A model generated the notes under the pieces. It did no database searches. It saw only the letters and a program-made list of their open reading frames with translations, and was not told the DNA's origin. Positions 36,581-49,045 of a stretch of 64,000 nucleotides of DNA are shown piece by piece. The stretch covers positions 22,008,066 through 22,072,065 of the forward strand of contig OY776124.1 of NCBI GenBank assembly GCA_963675135.1, in the 5' to 3' direction. The translations under genes and the position numbers were made by a program. Every line of letters begins with the position of its first letter. Positions within the stretch are counted from its first letter, which is position 1. The DNA comes from Galeopsis tetrahit. Taxonomy: Eukaryota > Streptophyta > Magnoliopsida > Lamiales > Lamiaceae.

Positions 36581-37594
36581 GCCTCCTTTTCGACATTAAA
36601 AACATCATAAACAGATATCAAACACCATTCGGGTCTACCGCAATTGGCAACTAAAAGTCCAAAATTCTTCAACCGAAACACAAATTTAAAAAAAAAAAAA
36701 CGATTCAGGCCGGAGGCAATAAACAACTAAAAATCTAGAACTAAACTCCATAACCCACATATGAAAGTAGGCAGGAAAACAAAACAATAATGCATAATAA
36801 TTATCACTACTTTTATAGTAATTAAGAACGGAAAAAATAATAATTTAAAGATAGAAATAAAATATGCAAGTAAATATACAATCATAAAAAGAAAGTTAAA
36901 AAAGAATAAAAGGTACAAAATTAGGAGAGTCTCCATAGTAAGAAAGAACCAAGTTCACAACTCCTTCCACTCTATAAGCCCATTCTACCACATTTGTTTC
37001 TTGTAAAATTGCTAGTGCCATCCATTGCACACAAATTAAAAAACACTTATTTTCTATCACGAATGAACCCATTTCGCTAGGGTTATAATTTCACGCAAAA
37101 TATTCTCAGATAGTAAATTAATTCCCAAATTAGATTAGGGAGAACATGCAAATATTTAGTAGAAAAATGTTACATACTGAAACTTTTTAGAATCACGACA
37201 TGTTGTCCTCCTTTGTGGCCGCTGTCACCGTTAGAGACCTCCACCGGTTAACGAATTGATGGATGGTAGGTTTAACACTGGCTCTCTAGGATTTTAATCG
37301 TTGAGATGAAAAACTTGATCGGTAAAATCTTGATTTAGTAGGAGAGTAGAGGGAGAGACAACTCGGATGCCATATTTATTGACAGATTATATTCTTTAAT
37401 GGAGTGGGAAGAAGAAGATAGAACGGCTGAAACTTGAAAGTAGAAACGGTTGAACATAATTATAAGCATTAAAAAGCAATATTGACACAGGAACCTCAAA
37501 CAACATGTGTCGATGACGTGTCATACACATGTCAAGACATGGAGAGCCACGTGTCAAGCTCTGGGGAGAGTTTTCCTCCTTTTATATATATAGA

Positions 37595-39265
37595 TTACAT
37601 GGAATGAAATGTGCCACTTTTGAAAATCTATCAACCACCACAAACACAGAATCTTTACCTTTCCTTGACTTTGGCAAACCCAAAACGAAGTCCATAGATA
37701 TGTCTACCCAAGGTTCATTCGGTATAGGTAATGGCGTGTACAATCCATGCGGATGAGCTCTTGACTTAGCCTGCTTGCAAGTTATGCATCGTTCACAAAA
37801 ATTTTCAACATCAACACACATTTTTGGCCAATAGAAATGATCACACAAGATACCCAAAGTTTTATGTACTCCAAAATGCCCCATTAGACCTCCCCCATGT
37901 GCTTCCCTAATAAGCAACTCACGCATAGAACATTTAGGAATGCATAATTTACTTTCACGAAACAAATATCCCTCAGGCCTATAGAATTTCTCAAAGGCAG
38001 CATGCTCACAAGCCAAATAAATGGATGCAAAATCAGAATCATCAACATACATTTCCTTGATAGTTTCAAAACCAAAAAGCTTAGAGCTCAAAGTAGTGAT
38101 CAAAGTATACCTTCTAGATAATGCATCAGCCACAATGTTCTCTTTCCCCTTTTTGTACTTAATTACATATGGAAAAGATTCAATGAATTCTACCCACTTA
38201 GCATGCCTCTTACTAAGCTTACCTTGTCCCTTGAGGTATTTGAGAGATTCATGATCCGTATGGATAACGAATTCTCGAGACCACAAGTAATGTTGCCATG
38301 TTTCTAATGCCCTCACCAAAGCATACAACTCATTGTTGTAAGTTGGATAGTTCAATTGAGCTCCCTTCAACTTCTCACTTGAGTAAGCAATCGGTTTTCC
38401 ATCCTGCATTAAAACAGCACCTATACCTACTCCAGATGCATCACATTCAAGTTCAAAGCTTTTATTAAAGTCAGGTAATGCAAGAATTGAAGCAGTAGTG
38501 AGTTTTTCTTTCAAAATATTAAATGCATGCTCTTGATTTTCTCCCCAATGAAAACCAACTTCTTTTTTTACAATTTCATTTAGTGGTGCGGCAATGGTGC
38601 TAAAATCTCTAACAAATCGTCAATAGAAACTAGCGAAACCATGAAAACTTCTTACTTGAGCAATATTAGTAGGAACTGGCCAATCTAGAATAGCCTTGAC
38701 TTTATCCCTTTCCATTCCAACCCCATTAGCACTTATCACAAAACCAAGGAAAACAACTTTATCCATGCAAAATGAACACTTCTTAAGATTAGCATACAAA
38801 GTTTCTTTTCTTAAGGCTTCTAACACTTTACGCACATGACTAAGATGTTCTTCCATACTTTTGCTATAGATAAGGATATCATCAAAGTACACAACCATGA
38901 ATTTTCCAATAAAATCACGCAAAACATGGTTCATTAGTTAAGCCAAACGACATTACCAACCACTCATATAAACCATGTTTTGTTTTGAAAGAAGTTTTCC
39001 ATTCATCTCCTTCTTTGATCCTTATTTGATGATAACCACTTTTCAAATAAATTTTAGAAAATAACACAGCCCCATGCAATTCATCAAGCATATCATCTAA
39101 CCTAGTGATATGATAGCGATACTTTACCGTGATTTTGTTGACGGCGCGACAATCTGATCACATCCTCCACGTTCCAGCCTTCTTTGGTACTAGAATCATC
39201 GGTACAGCACACAGACTCAAACTTTCTTGAACCTTTCCGTTAGTCATCAACTCTTCCACTTGCCT
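37595..39265 (-). pseudogene. CRM-like RT, RNase H and integrase N-terminal part
   Basis: Reading leftward, the RT N-terminal half (39265-38940) has several stops and shifts. RT with VYFDDILIYSKS is 38934-38620. RNase H (FELECDASGVGIGAVL, HTDHESLKYL, KENIVADALSRR) and integrase with the His-Cys finger (GHFGVHKTLGI, FCERCITCKQAK) and DISMDFVLGLP are 38514-37595. The frame breaks at 37595 at the Helitron insertion, after AHFIPC. Domain order is Gypsy type. gag-protease lies upstream at 39266-41158. Confidence 0.88.
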
Positions 39266-41158
39266 TTAAATTTCTTTTGTTTCCTCCGGTTTAGCTCTAT
39301 AAGCGGGTCGATTTGGAAGTGTTGCACCCGGAACGAAATCAATCTGATGTTCGATGCCCTTTAATGGTGGTAAACCATTAGGTTCCTCCTCCGGAAAGAC
39401 ATCTTCATAATCCTGCAAAAGAGACACAAAAGAACTAGGCAAAGAAGATGTTAATTCGTTAGTGCTTAAAAAAGTTTCCTTATGTACCAACACCAATACA
39501 CTCATTTTTTCAAAAAAATCTCTCTTTAGTTCACTCCCTTTTGCAAAGAAATTCTCTCTTTTTTTGTCCTCACTTCCATCCACTTTTTTTTCTCCCTCGG
39601 AAACACTCAAATCAGCCCTCTTATTTTTTTCTCCACTCTTTTTTTTGTCATCTTTTTTTTCTTCAATCTCACGTGCTCTCCTTGATCGAGACATTTTGAT
39701 TTGATCCTCAAGAACCTGTTGTGGAGTTAAAGATACAAGCATGATTTTCTTATTTTGATGCTTCAATGTGAATTGATTATGATACCCATCATACATTACT
39801 CGCCTATCAAACTGCCATGGTCTTCCCAAAAGGATATGACTTGCATGCATTGGTACCACATCACATAGAACTTCATCATTGTAATTGCCTATAGAGAATG
39901 ACACCAAAACTTGTTTATTTACTCGAATTTCTCCACATTCTTTAAGCCATTGAAGGTTATATGGATTAGGATGCTTCGACATAATTAAAATCAACTTTTC
40001 CACCATTTTCATACTAGCAACATTAGTACAACTCCCACTATCAATAATTAACATACATACCTTTTCTCGAACTAAACACCTTGTATGAAAGATGTTTTCT
40101 CTTTGTTGTTCCACTTCTCCCACCATTGCTTGCATGTTTAGAGATCTTCTTACCACCAAAAGTTCTCCCGATTCAGCGGAGACTTTCTCAACTTGCTCTT
40201 CACTCTCTTCTTTACTCTCACCCTCTGACTCAATTTCCCCTTTATCTTTTAGGATCATCACTTTCTTGTTTGTTGTCTCACTTTGTGGTCTTGGAGCACC
40301 TCCAAAGGTCGCCTTGGGGACCCCTTGTTTCATCTTACTTGAAGATTGAGAATTTGGTGTGTAACTCCTTTGCACATAACCCTTCTTCTTTAATTGTCTT
40401 TCCACTTTCATGGCTGTATGTACCATATCTTCAAGCTCCACAAAGTTAGCAATATCTCTATTCAGCCCATTCAAGAAACGAGCCATGGTCGCCTTCCGAT
40501 CTTCTTCAACGTTTGCCCTAATCATGGCAACCTCCATCTCCTTATAGTATTCATCCACAGATTTTGTACCCTGGTTCATAGATTGAAGTTTTTGATACAA
40601 TTCACGAAAATAATGAGAGGGTACGAATCTCTTACGCATAACCACTTTCATTTCAGCCCAAGTGGCAATTGGCCTTTCTCCATTCCGCCTTCGATTGGTA
40701 ACAAACTGATCCCACCAAACAATAACATAATCGGTGAATTCAATTGCTGCAAGCTTTACCTTCTTATCCTCCGAGTGATTATGGCAATCAAAAATGAGTT
40801 CTACCTTCTTTTCCCACTACAAATACGCTTCCGGATCGCTCCGCCCATGGAAAGCTGGGATGTGAAACTTTATGTTCCCCATACCTCGGTTAACTTCGTC
40901 GTTTCGCCTTCTTCTACCCCCTCTCCCATGTGCTTGATGAACAGCCCCCATATCATCATCCACCTCTTCCTCCAATTCCAACTCCTCAAATTGTCTTCTT
41001 TCATTTGCATTGGCATTTCTAGGCCCCCTTTGTGTAGGCTGTTTCAATCTCTCTATCTGATCTACTAGACCATCAAGAACTATTCCAAATCTTGCAAATT
41101 GTTGTTGCATAGCTTGTAGGGTGAAAGTTTATTGTTTTTCATTGGGTGTTCCTGCCAT
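39266..41158 (-). pseudogene. CRM-like gag and protease
   Basis: The likely start is ATG 41158; a TAA ten codons in and a TAG at 40817-40819 break the frame, which otherwise continues to 39266. The gag core contains IPAFHGRSDPEAYL and FVPSHYFRELYQKLQ. Between GGAPRPQSETTN and VMILKDKGEIES, where relatives have a CCHC knuckle, no Cys/His cluster is present, so the nucleocapsid finger seems deleted. Protease shows LIIDSGSCTNVAS and HILLGRPWQFD. The Lys/Glu-rich linker and LPNRPAYRAKPEET lead into RT. The stop at 39266 separates it from RT. Confidence 0.85.
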
Positions 41159-41614
41159 AGTATATAATTTCTCACAAATCACTCATGTTTCATTCAAAAA
41201 AAAAAAAAATTTCCTCACAATTCACTATTGTATCACTCTTTTGGCTTTTACCTACCCTCTAATAATCTCACCACTCTAGCCTTTTACCACTCAAAATTTG
41301 AGAACAAAATCAAGTTTGAACAATTTCCAGTAACACTCAACAATCCCTTAGTCCTATAGATGTAGGGAACAAGGAATTCTTGAAACTGTAATATGAAGAG
41401 GTAACAATTATGTAAAACAAATATTATAACTTTTCTCGTCCTTTTTTTTTTTTTGGACTTGCTTCTCTAGATATGAAGAAAAAAACAGCAAGATATTCAA
41501 CTTTTTTTTTTTTGGACTTTTTTTTTTTTTTTTTTTGGATTTTGTTTTAAACTAAATACTATAAACAAAGATAAAATAAAATCAGATCAATATCAAATTG
41601 CTCTGATACCAAAC
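41159..41614 (-). promoter_or_regulatory. CRM-like leader and primer binding site
   Basis: The minus-strand TGGTATCAGAGC at 41611-41600 lies three bases from the LTR and fits initiator Met tRNA. The leader holds long T runs on plus (about 41435-41540), that is, oligo(A) in the element sense. Nothing coding is seen. Confidence 0.85.
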
Positions 41615-42364
41615 TGATGTGGATAGAGACGAAAGACCCATTAGATATAATGATCTAAGAACCCAACGTATAAATTAAGCAGCGGATATTCCCAAATTGA
41701 GATTTGGATTGATCTTACTTAGAGCATAAAAACCTTGACCCGTTGGCTATAGAAGAGCCAAGAACCTTGGTATGATTGAACGCCACAAGATCTTGCTCAA
41801 GATTCTTGATAAGTTCTCAAATAAATTAACCTCACAAAGAGAATAAGCAAACAAAAGCTTGTAATTTCGTATTATACTTGGTGTCCCCTTCCCAAAGGAA
41901 TACAAGGCCTATTTATAGGCTAGAAAGTAACTCCTAAGAGTAAATACATTCATAACCTAGACCTATGGTCTTAAAAGGCCACTAAAGACTCAATTCAAAG
42001 CTAAAAATGTAACTCCTAACTCTTGGAATTTACTAGAAAATGTAAATAATCTAAATAACTAATAAAAATAAAATGATAATTCTGATGGGCTTCATGTGTG
42101 CCACGTTTTTGAAGGCCCGTGCACTTAGAATTATGTCTTTTAGCCTAAATTAGCTTCATGATATCTCTTTATTCGTAGTCCAGCCCAATAACATTCACTA
42201 CTAGGCCTTCTTCGGGCTTGTCTTGCACATTTTCTCTCATTTCAGTAACTAAGCTCATCAAAGCCTCATTTATCTTTTTAGCTCTTGCCCTTGTAATCGG
42301 CCCATCATGTATGATCAGAGGATTCATTTTGTTTTCATGACTTTGCACTAGTGGATCCTCATCA
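41615..42364 (-). repeat. 5' LTR of CRM-like element
   Basis: The LTR is 750 bp with the same ends as 25391-26146. A TATA-like TATTTATA lies at 41910-41917. The C-terminal reading frame embedded in the 3' LTR is also open here. It is followed by the TAATT duplication and the resumed Copia 2 LTR. Confidence 0.88.
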
Positions 42365-43363
42365 TAATTGATGTATAGAAGCTCATATGTGTGTTTATAT
42401 TGATGTATAGATTTAAGTTGACTAAGCTAAGTTATAAAGCTTAAAGTAATGTAATAGTCTTGTTAGGATTAGATGATAGGACTAGTATATATAGATTAGT
42501 TCTACATGGAAGTCTACTACTGAAGAAGTCTACAGAAGATAAAGAAGACTTGATGCGCAAGACAAGACGAGTTAAGAAGAAGTTAGAATTTATCTAAGTA
42601 TGGAAGACCAGACTAGACAAGTGCGCATAAAGAAGGAAGATTCTTAAGTCAGAAACACGTGGAAGGATAAAAAGAAATAGTTATAAGAAGAAGTTATCAA
42701 GAAAGTTAGTTGGATAACAAACTATTCTTGAAGGTTCAGAAGTCTATAAATACTCCAAAGTATTCTACGATTCAAGACTACTGAAACTCAAAAATACTGA
42801 AGCATTCTAAGAAGATATTCGAAGCAAAAAGAAGCTCACAGAGTTCAAGTTCAGAAAGTTGAAGCCACAAGTCAAGTCAAATTTAGAAGAAGGCTACTAC
42901 TGGACTTGGAGAAGTTTTTCTTTTATTGTTTGATTGTTCAAGTCGCTAGTTACTTGTAAATAGCTAGTTGTTAGATCGAAGATATATCTGGAGATATAAT
43001 CGATAAGATCGAAGTCTTAGTTCTTGGGACTTAAAGCCACAAGAACACACTACTCGAAGAGAAGAGTTAATAAATTTTACAACTGGAGTTGTGAGAGTGG
43101 ATGTAGACAAGTTATCGAACCACTATAAATCTCGTGTTGTTTACTTTACTGTTTTATTTGTTGTTTAGTTGATTACTTGTTTAATTGATTAATCTGCATA
43201 TAGAATAGACAAGAATTGAGTATAAATTGTTGGACTCAATTATAAATCTGATATTCCGCATTGTGTACTTTGATATTTTGACAGATTTTTAAAAGTCTAT
43301 TCACCCGTCCCCTCTAGACTTTTACTAGCTTACTCAACCTTACAACTCAACTAGGGACCTACA
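42365..43363 (+). repeat. Copia 2 5' LTR, second segment
   Basis: 42365-42369 is the duplicated TAATT; LTR sequence proper resumes at 42370 and ends GGGACCTACA at 43363. A TATA box CTATAAATA lies at 42745-42753 with the transcription start expected shortly after. It is homologous to the Copia 1 LTR in reverse complement. Confidence 0.88.
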
Positions 43364-43527
43364 AGTGGTATCAGAGTAGTAGTTCATTGGACTGCTGTTT
43401 CTTGATCACCCCTAAAGACTTTGAGGAAAGTCTTGGTTCTTGATTGTACTTGTTATTATCACCGTTCTTGAAATTTATTGTATCTTTGATTTTCTTGCTA
43501 CATTCCTACTTGATCAATCTTGAAATC
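43364..43527 (+). promoter_or_regulatory. Copia 2 primer binding site and leader
   Basis: TGGTATCAGAGT begins at 43366, two bases after the LTR, with one mismatch to the usual Met-tRNA site. The leader to the gag ATG at 43528 carries no other feature. Confidence 0.88.
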
Positions 43528-46036
43528 ATGTCTATGGAAATAAGTGCTAACAAACTACCTAAGTTCTCTGTTCAAGACTATGATTACTGGAAACTCAGGA
43601 TGGAAGCCATTTTCAGCTCAACTCATGATCTGATGGTGTCTGTCATAAAAGAAGGACCAGTCGTGACCATGATTCCAAACACTGCTGCCTTGGACCCATC
43701 AAAAGCTGTTGGCGTACTCGTCCCAAAACCAAGGCCAGAACTCACTTCGGAAGAAATGAGACAGAACAATCTGGACAGTTAGGCCAAGAACTACATTTTA
43801 CATACCCTTCCCAACAAGTATCTGGGAAAAGTATTAAAATTTAAGACTGCCAAAGAAATGTGGGATCGACTTGCTATTATTTGTGAAGGAACCACCCTGA
43901 TCAAAGAAAGTAAGCTTTCCACAGCTGTACAAAGGTTCAAATCATTTAAGATGAAGGCTGGTGAAAATATTGACCAGTTAGATACTCGTTTCACACGTGT
44001 TATGAATGATTTGGTAGTGCTTGGTAAGTCATATACGAATCGTGAAATTAATTTGAGAATTCTCAAGAGTCTTGATGCTAGATGGAAAATGGTCAAAATG
44101 ATGATTAAGAATACTCAGGACATTGATGAATGGACTGCTGAGACAATGTTCCAAACTCTTAAAGCGCATGAGTTCGATCTAGATGAGGATGATCCTATAG
44201 CCAGTAGTGATAGAGAGAATGTTGTGTCGAAAAATGTTGCTTTTAAGTCTACTTCGTCTAAGAGCTCTAGAATAGACAGGTCTAAGTCTAAGACTAAGTC
44301 TGCTAATATAAAAGACGAGTTAGAAAAGACTGATCTAAGTCTGAAAGATCAGATGAACTTTATGGTTAGGAAGTTCGACAAACTGAACAAGCCATATGGT
44401 AGATATAAGCGTTTTTACAAAGACTTTAGAGGTTCTGGTAACAAGGACTCGTCTGAGACCAGACGAGATCAAAACTCATCCAAAAGGAGAGCTGAGGTCT
44501 CGAAAGGAAACAAGCGAGATAGGAACTCTGAGGATAGGAAAATTAGACGTTCTGATAGACGAGATAAGAGAAGGGATGATTCTCCCGAGAAAAGGTCTAC
44601 TAACGATCTACTTTGCTATAATTGTGAGAAATCAGGTCACTACATTTACGAATGTCCGGACCTGAGTACTTATGATCGAATAGAACGTAAAGCAAAGCGT
44701 GAACGAAGATACAACAGGGGTAAGAAGGCAATGATGGCCAATGATGATTCTGAGACGGATTCAGACGAGTTGCCTTCGTCTTCATCTAGTTACCCATCTG
44801 GTCATAAAGAAGAAGAAGCGTTTATAGTACATGATGGCCTCTGTTGCATGGCTAAAATCGAACAAGAGGTATCATCTGCAACTTCTTTTCAATCATGTGA
44901 TGAATCAGATTCTGATGAAAGTGACACTGCCGACAGTGGAGTAGGGAGTAGTTTTCATCAATCTGCTGGTGTGACTGAAGAATACCTCCTACTAGCTAAC
45001 AAGGCGTTCATTGAAGTCAGTGACAAGAACATTGCTTTAAAACAAGAAATCATTGATCTTAAGGAAGCTCAGTCTAAAGTAGATCCTAATATAAAAGTCC
45101 TAAACGAACGCTTGACAGAAGAGTTGAGACAACTCAAAGACAAGTGTGCGTTGACAGAAAAGTTGTATCAAGACCTACTTAAGACACATGCTACTGAGAC
45201 GCAATAAGTTCTTAGAGACTGAGGTCGTAAATCTAGACCTAAAACTTACTGACTTGGTTAATTCTTCAATGATTAATCAAAAACTGTCAGATAGGTATAG
45301 GGCTCCAGATGTCAAGACAGGGTTGGGTGCATATACACTTGACTCGCCTACTCATGTCATTAAGAACTCTACTGATGTTGGTTCAAGCTCTATGACACAC
45401 GACAAAGGTAAAAGACCAATGGAATACGATATTAGAACGACATCCAAAGGCATTGTACACAAACAGACTATAGTTAACACTCCGATTACCAAAGGTGGTA
45501 AAAAGAATGTTAACAACAGACTTGTCCCGTTTAGAATAAGTCAAAAGAGGACCACTAGTCGTGGACGACCAAACCAGGTCAGATACGAGGATTGTTATCC
45601 TGAGGAGACGAGTTCTAGACAAAGACAAACTAGATGGAAAGAGCCTAGACCACTTTTCATAAGACAGTCTCAGCTCTACTCGTCTAGGCCTAGGAAGGTT
45701 GTTCCCAAATATCGTACTCAACCTGTCTTATATCCTCCACATGTATCATATGATATCAAAGTAGAGGAAAGACCTAAACATGTCTATAAACCGTATGGCC
45801 CGAATGTATACAAACCTTATTCTGACTATTAAAGGCCCATACCTACTCAAGTAGAGGTGAAGTCGAAAGGCTATCTCAAACGAGTAGACCCAAGGTCTGA
45901 TGATAGGCCAGACAAGGTCAACAGGGTCTTATTCTGTAACAAGCATGGTAGAAAGCTTAAGAGGTCCAACCTATTCAAAACTCCTATGTATATTTGGATT
46001 CCTCTGAACTCTACTAACCCCTCAGGACTCCAATAG
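43528..46036 (+). pseudogene. gag: Copia 2 gag with CCHC zinc knuckle
   Basis: The start is MSMEISANKLPKF at 43528. An in-frame TAG at 43780-43782 interrupts the UBN2-type gag domain. The zinc knuckle CYNCEKSGHYIYEC follows near 44615. At about 45198 a loss of roughly 47 bp relative to Copia 1 shifts the frame and gives a stop at 45205. A TAA at 45830 also breaks the basic tail, and the frame ends TAG at 46034-46036. Domain order and length are as in Copia 1. Pol follows in a different frame. Confidence 0.88.
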
Positions 46037-46070
46037 ACAAGGAGGGTACCTAAGTTATTAAATATCATCA

Positions 46071-47292
46071 TTGCAGGGTCGACTCGACTTGTATAAGAAG
46101 GGTGGCTCAGTAGGAGAAACTTGGTACATTGATAGTGGTTGTTCGCACCACATGACTGGTACTAAGGCTCTTCTATCAAGCTACTGCGAGCAAGAAGGAC
46201 CCAGGGTTATATTCGGTGATAGCTGTATGGCCATTACAAAAGGCTTTGGCTACATCAGAAATGGAGATGTAGAGATACAAGACGTATCCTACGTAGAAGG
46301 TTTGAAATATAATCTATTATCTATTTCACAATTTTGTTATCGAGGTTACAAAGTACAGTTCAAAAGCCGGAAGTGCGAGATTATAGACAAGAGGATTCAT
46401 ACTGTACTGCTCGTCGGCATAAGACAAGGCAGCGTATATATTGTGAATTGGAATAGCTGTCCAAGGGATACTTGCCTTCTTTCTAAAAATCCTAAAGAGA
46501 TCAGTTGGCTTTGGCATAAACGCCTTTGTCATATGAACTTTAAGGTGATTAATAAGATTGCAAGAGATTACCTTGTTGAAGGTATACCCAACGAAATCTA
46601 TTACAAGTCACATGTATGCGATGCTTGTCAGAAAGGTAAACAGGTAAAAGGTACCTTTAAATCTATTCCAACTCTCTCAACAAGTAGAGTCCTAGAACTA
46701 CTACATATGGATCTTCATGGTCCAATTACTCCTCCAACCTTGAACGGTAGAAGGTACACACTTGTTGTGGTAGACGACTATTCTAAGTTCACTTGGGTAG
46801 TCTTCTTACACAAGAAGAGTGATACACAAACACTCCTACCTGATCTGTTGAAGAAGATACAAGTTGAGAAGAATCAATCCATTGTCAAGATCCGTAGTGA
46901 CAAGGGTACTGAATTTATTAACTGCTATATCAAAGATTTTTGCTCTAAGCGTTGTATCCAACACCTTACTAGTGCAGCGAGGACACCTCAACAAAACGGA
47001 GTAGCAGAACGAAGGGATAGAACCCTCAAAGAGGCCTGCAGGACCATGCTGATATAGTATAATACTCCTCAGAAGTTTTGGGCAGAGGCGATCAATACTG
47101 CATGCCACTCCCAGAACAGAAGTGCTATCAATAAGGCACTAGGTAAGATGCCCTACGAGGTATGGAAAGGTCGAAAACCCAGAATTTCATATTTCCATAT
47201 ATTTGGTTGTAAGTGTTTCATCCATAACAATGGGAAAAGAAAGTTGAATGCGTTCAATGCTAAAGCAGACGAGGGAATATTCTTAGGATACT
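46071..47292 (+). pseudogene. pol: Copia 2 pol, part 1: protease and integrase
   Basis: Protease is marked by YIDSGCSHHMTG and integrase by the His/Cys finger (WHKRLCHMNF, CDACQKGKQ), HMDLHGPI and RSDKGTEF. A TAG at 47055-47057 interrupts the frame after the catalytic Glu helix. The frame reads on through KCFIHNNG to GIFLGY, where the Athila element enters at 47293 with the ATACT duplication. It continues at 58003. Confidence 0.9.
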
Positions 47293-48866
47293 TGATTCGG
47301 GTGGAATTTGCACGTTTTATAAGCACATGTGAAGCATATTTTGATGTGGATTTCATTGATTTATGCATTGATTATGATTGTTTGAGCCAAAATGAGAGAA
47401 AGGTTGCGTTTTGTCGATTTTGTAGAAAATACGATGGAATTTGGAGCAAAACACCAACCATACTTTACTGGATCAGGAAGAGGAGTGCACCGTTGGATTC
47501 GTCTCGAAAAATGGAGTGGAATGAAAAAAGGAATCGAGTCAATCGGAGGTCGGAAGCTCGAGATACGAAGAGACGAAAAAAACATGCCCGGGTAGAATCA
47601 ACCCGGGCGGGTCAAAAACGACCCGGGCGGGTCAAAACGACCCGGGCAAGGTTGAATTTGGTGGACATTCGTATTTAGCCCGGGTGAAACCCACCCGGCC
47701 GGGTGGTTTCGACCCGGGCAAGGCAGAATTAATGTTTGCTTCGTATTTTGGCCGGGTGGCATGCCCGGGTGGGAGCCACCCGGCCGGGTGACCTCATTCT
47801 CGGGGGTATTTGGCCATTTTCTCCATTTTTGAGGGACCAACTTGCAATTTTGGCACCCAAACCCTTCCCCAACACTATATAAGGCCTCATTCTTGAAACC
47901 CAAGACACATTCTCCCCCAATCCACACATAGTTACACATACTTGGAGGTGTTTTGGCTATATCTTCATCAATTCTTCACCAAATCAAGGAAGAAAGGATG
48001 CAATAACTCCCAAATTCCATTCCCTACCACATTCTAGACTAAGCTTTCTCTTTCTTTTCCTTTTTATTTAGTTATTTCATTTGGGATTTGTAATTTGATT
48101 ATGTTAGTAGTTAGCTAAACACTTTGTGGTTCTAAGGCATTGTAAGACTTAGATTGATGTTTATGAGTAATTTCTTGCTTTAATTGGTGTTTATCTCGTA
48201 TTTGCATATTCAATTATTCATTGTAAAGCATGTTGTTAGTGGCCATAATGATTTGCTTGATTTATGGTTAATTGGGGTAGTATCGGGAGATTTATTCCAT
48301 TTAATCGTATGCGAATATGCAACCCGGTATTATTATGATCTCGGGAGAGGATTAATTATCGGAGAGGGAATCGAATGATCTTAGGAGCTATTTTAGATGG
48401 TGTAATGTTTGTGATGTAGACATACGAGCTTATATTACATTGCGTCTTTGGATTAATTTGTATCGGGAGATCGATTAGTTCTTTTTGTGTGATCACCTTA
48501 TACGGGATAACCTTAATGGCCCTTTAAACGAGACAACATTCATAAACGGACGTCTAAGTACTACAATTGCCTTGGAACCCACCTTTTCTCTTTGAGTTAC
48601 AATCGTTTTTCTTTCGTTTTCCTATTTTGCATGATTAGTTGATCGACTTCATATTTACTCTTTAGTTGTTTATTTGTGACACATTGTTAGACAATCTTAG
48701 GAGTAATTCAACTTTCAAATTATCGATCACGTCTATTTAGAATTCGACTAGCAAACTACATTTTTACGCTTAACCTCCTTGTGGGATCGACCTCGTGCTT
48801 ACCACGCTACAATAGACACCGTACACTTGCGGTTGTTTATTTTAGTGTTGTATAACACGTGAATCA
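47293..48866 (+). repeat. 5' LTR of Athila A
   Basis: The LTR is 1574 bp, TGATTCGGGTGG to CACGTGAATCA. A TATA box TATATAAGG lies at 47876-47884. The GC-rich block at about 47587-47800 contains CCCGGG repeats, including one full 19-bp unit (GACCCGGGCGGGTCAAAAC) against three in the 3' LTR. Confidence 0.93.
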
Positions 48867-49045
48867 AGTTTATGGCGCCGTTGCCGGGGAGGTTTTTATA
48901 GCTCTAGAGTGTAGGCTAGAAGAGTTTTAGTTTATACATTTTACTTGCTTTCCTTAGTTCTCAAAAATCCAAAAATATTTGAGTTTGTTATCTTAATCCT
49001 AATTGCAATTCTCACTCTCGTTTGTTCTTTTGATAGACATGGTTT
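48867..49045 (+). promoter_or_regulatory. Athila A primer binding site and leader
   Basis: TGGCGCCGTTGCCGGGGA at 48873-48890, six bases after the LTR, is the Athila-type primer site. The remaining leader is AT-rich. Confidence 0.9.

Larger units (their letters stand above)
29758..37594 (-). mobile_element. Non-autonomous Helitron with captured gene fragments
   Basis: The minus-strand 5' end is TCTATATATATAAAAGG starting at 37594 after a flanking A. The 3' end is a hairpin, five A, and CTAG at 29758 followed by T. Helitrons insert between A and T without target duplication. Removing 7837 bp joins host codons for PCNKTNDA in the CRM-like integrase exactly in frame. No Rep/helicase coding is visible, so it depended on another element. 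Exon-like pieces on the minus strand resemble a magnesium-dependent phosphatase, sulfite oxidase, a Rossmann-fold protein and possibly a TPR protein. The remaining sequence, mainly 30610-32580 and 33820-35300, is AT-rich and intron-like. Confidence 0.85.
25391..42364 (-). mobile_element. CRM-like Gypsy retrotransposon with two nested insertions
   Basis: The LTRs are 25391-26146 and 41615-42364, both beginning TGATG and ending CATCA. The 5-bp duplication TAATT is present at 25386-25390 and 42365-42369. Without the Mutator-like and Helitron insertions the element is about 6.3 kb. Gag, protease, RT, RNase H and integrase come in Gypsy order on the minus strand. The integrase end lacks a classical chromodomain and its coding continues into the 3' LTR, as in the centromeric CRM lineage. 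About 27 substitutions between the LTRs, counted by eye, suggest an older insertion than Athila A. Confidence 0.85.
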
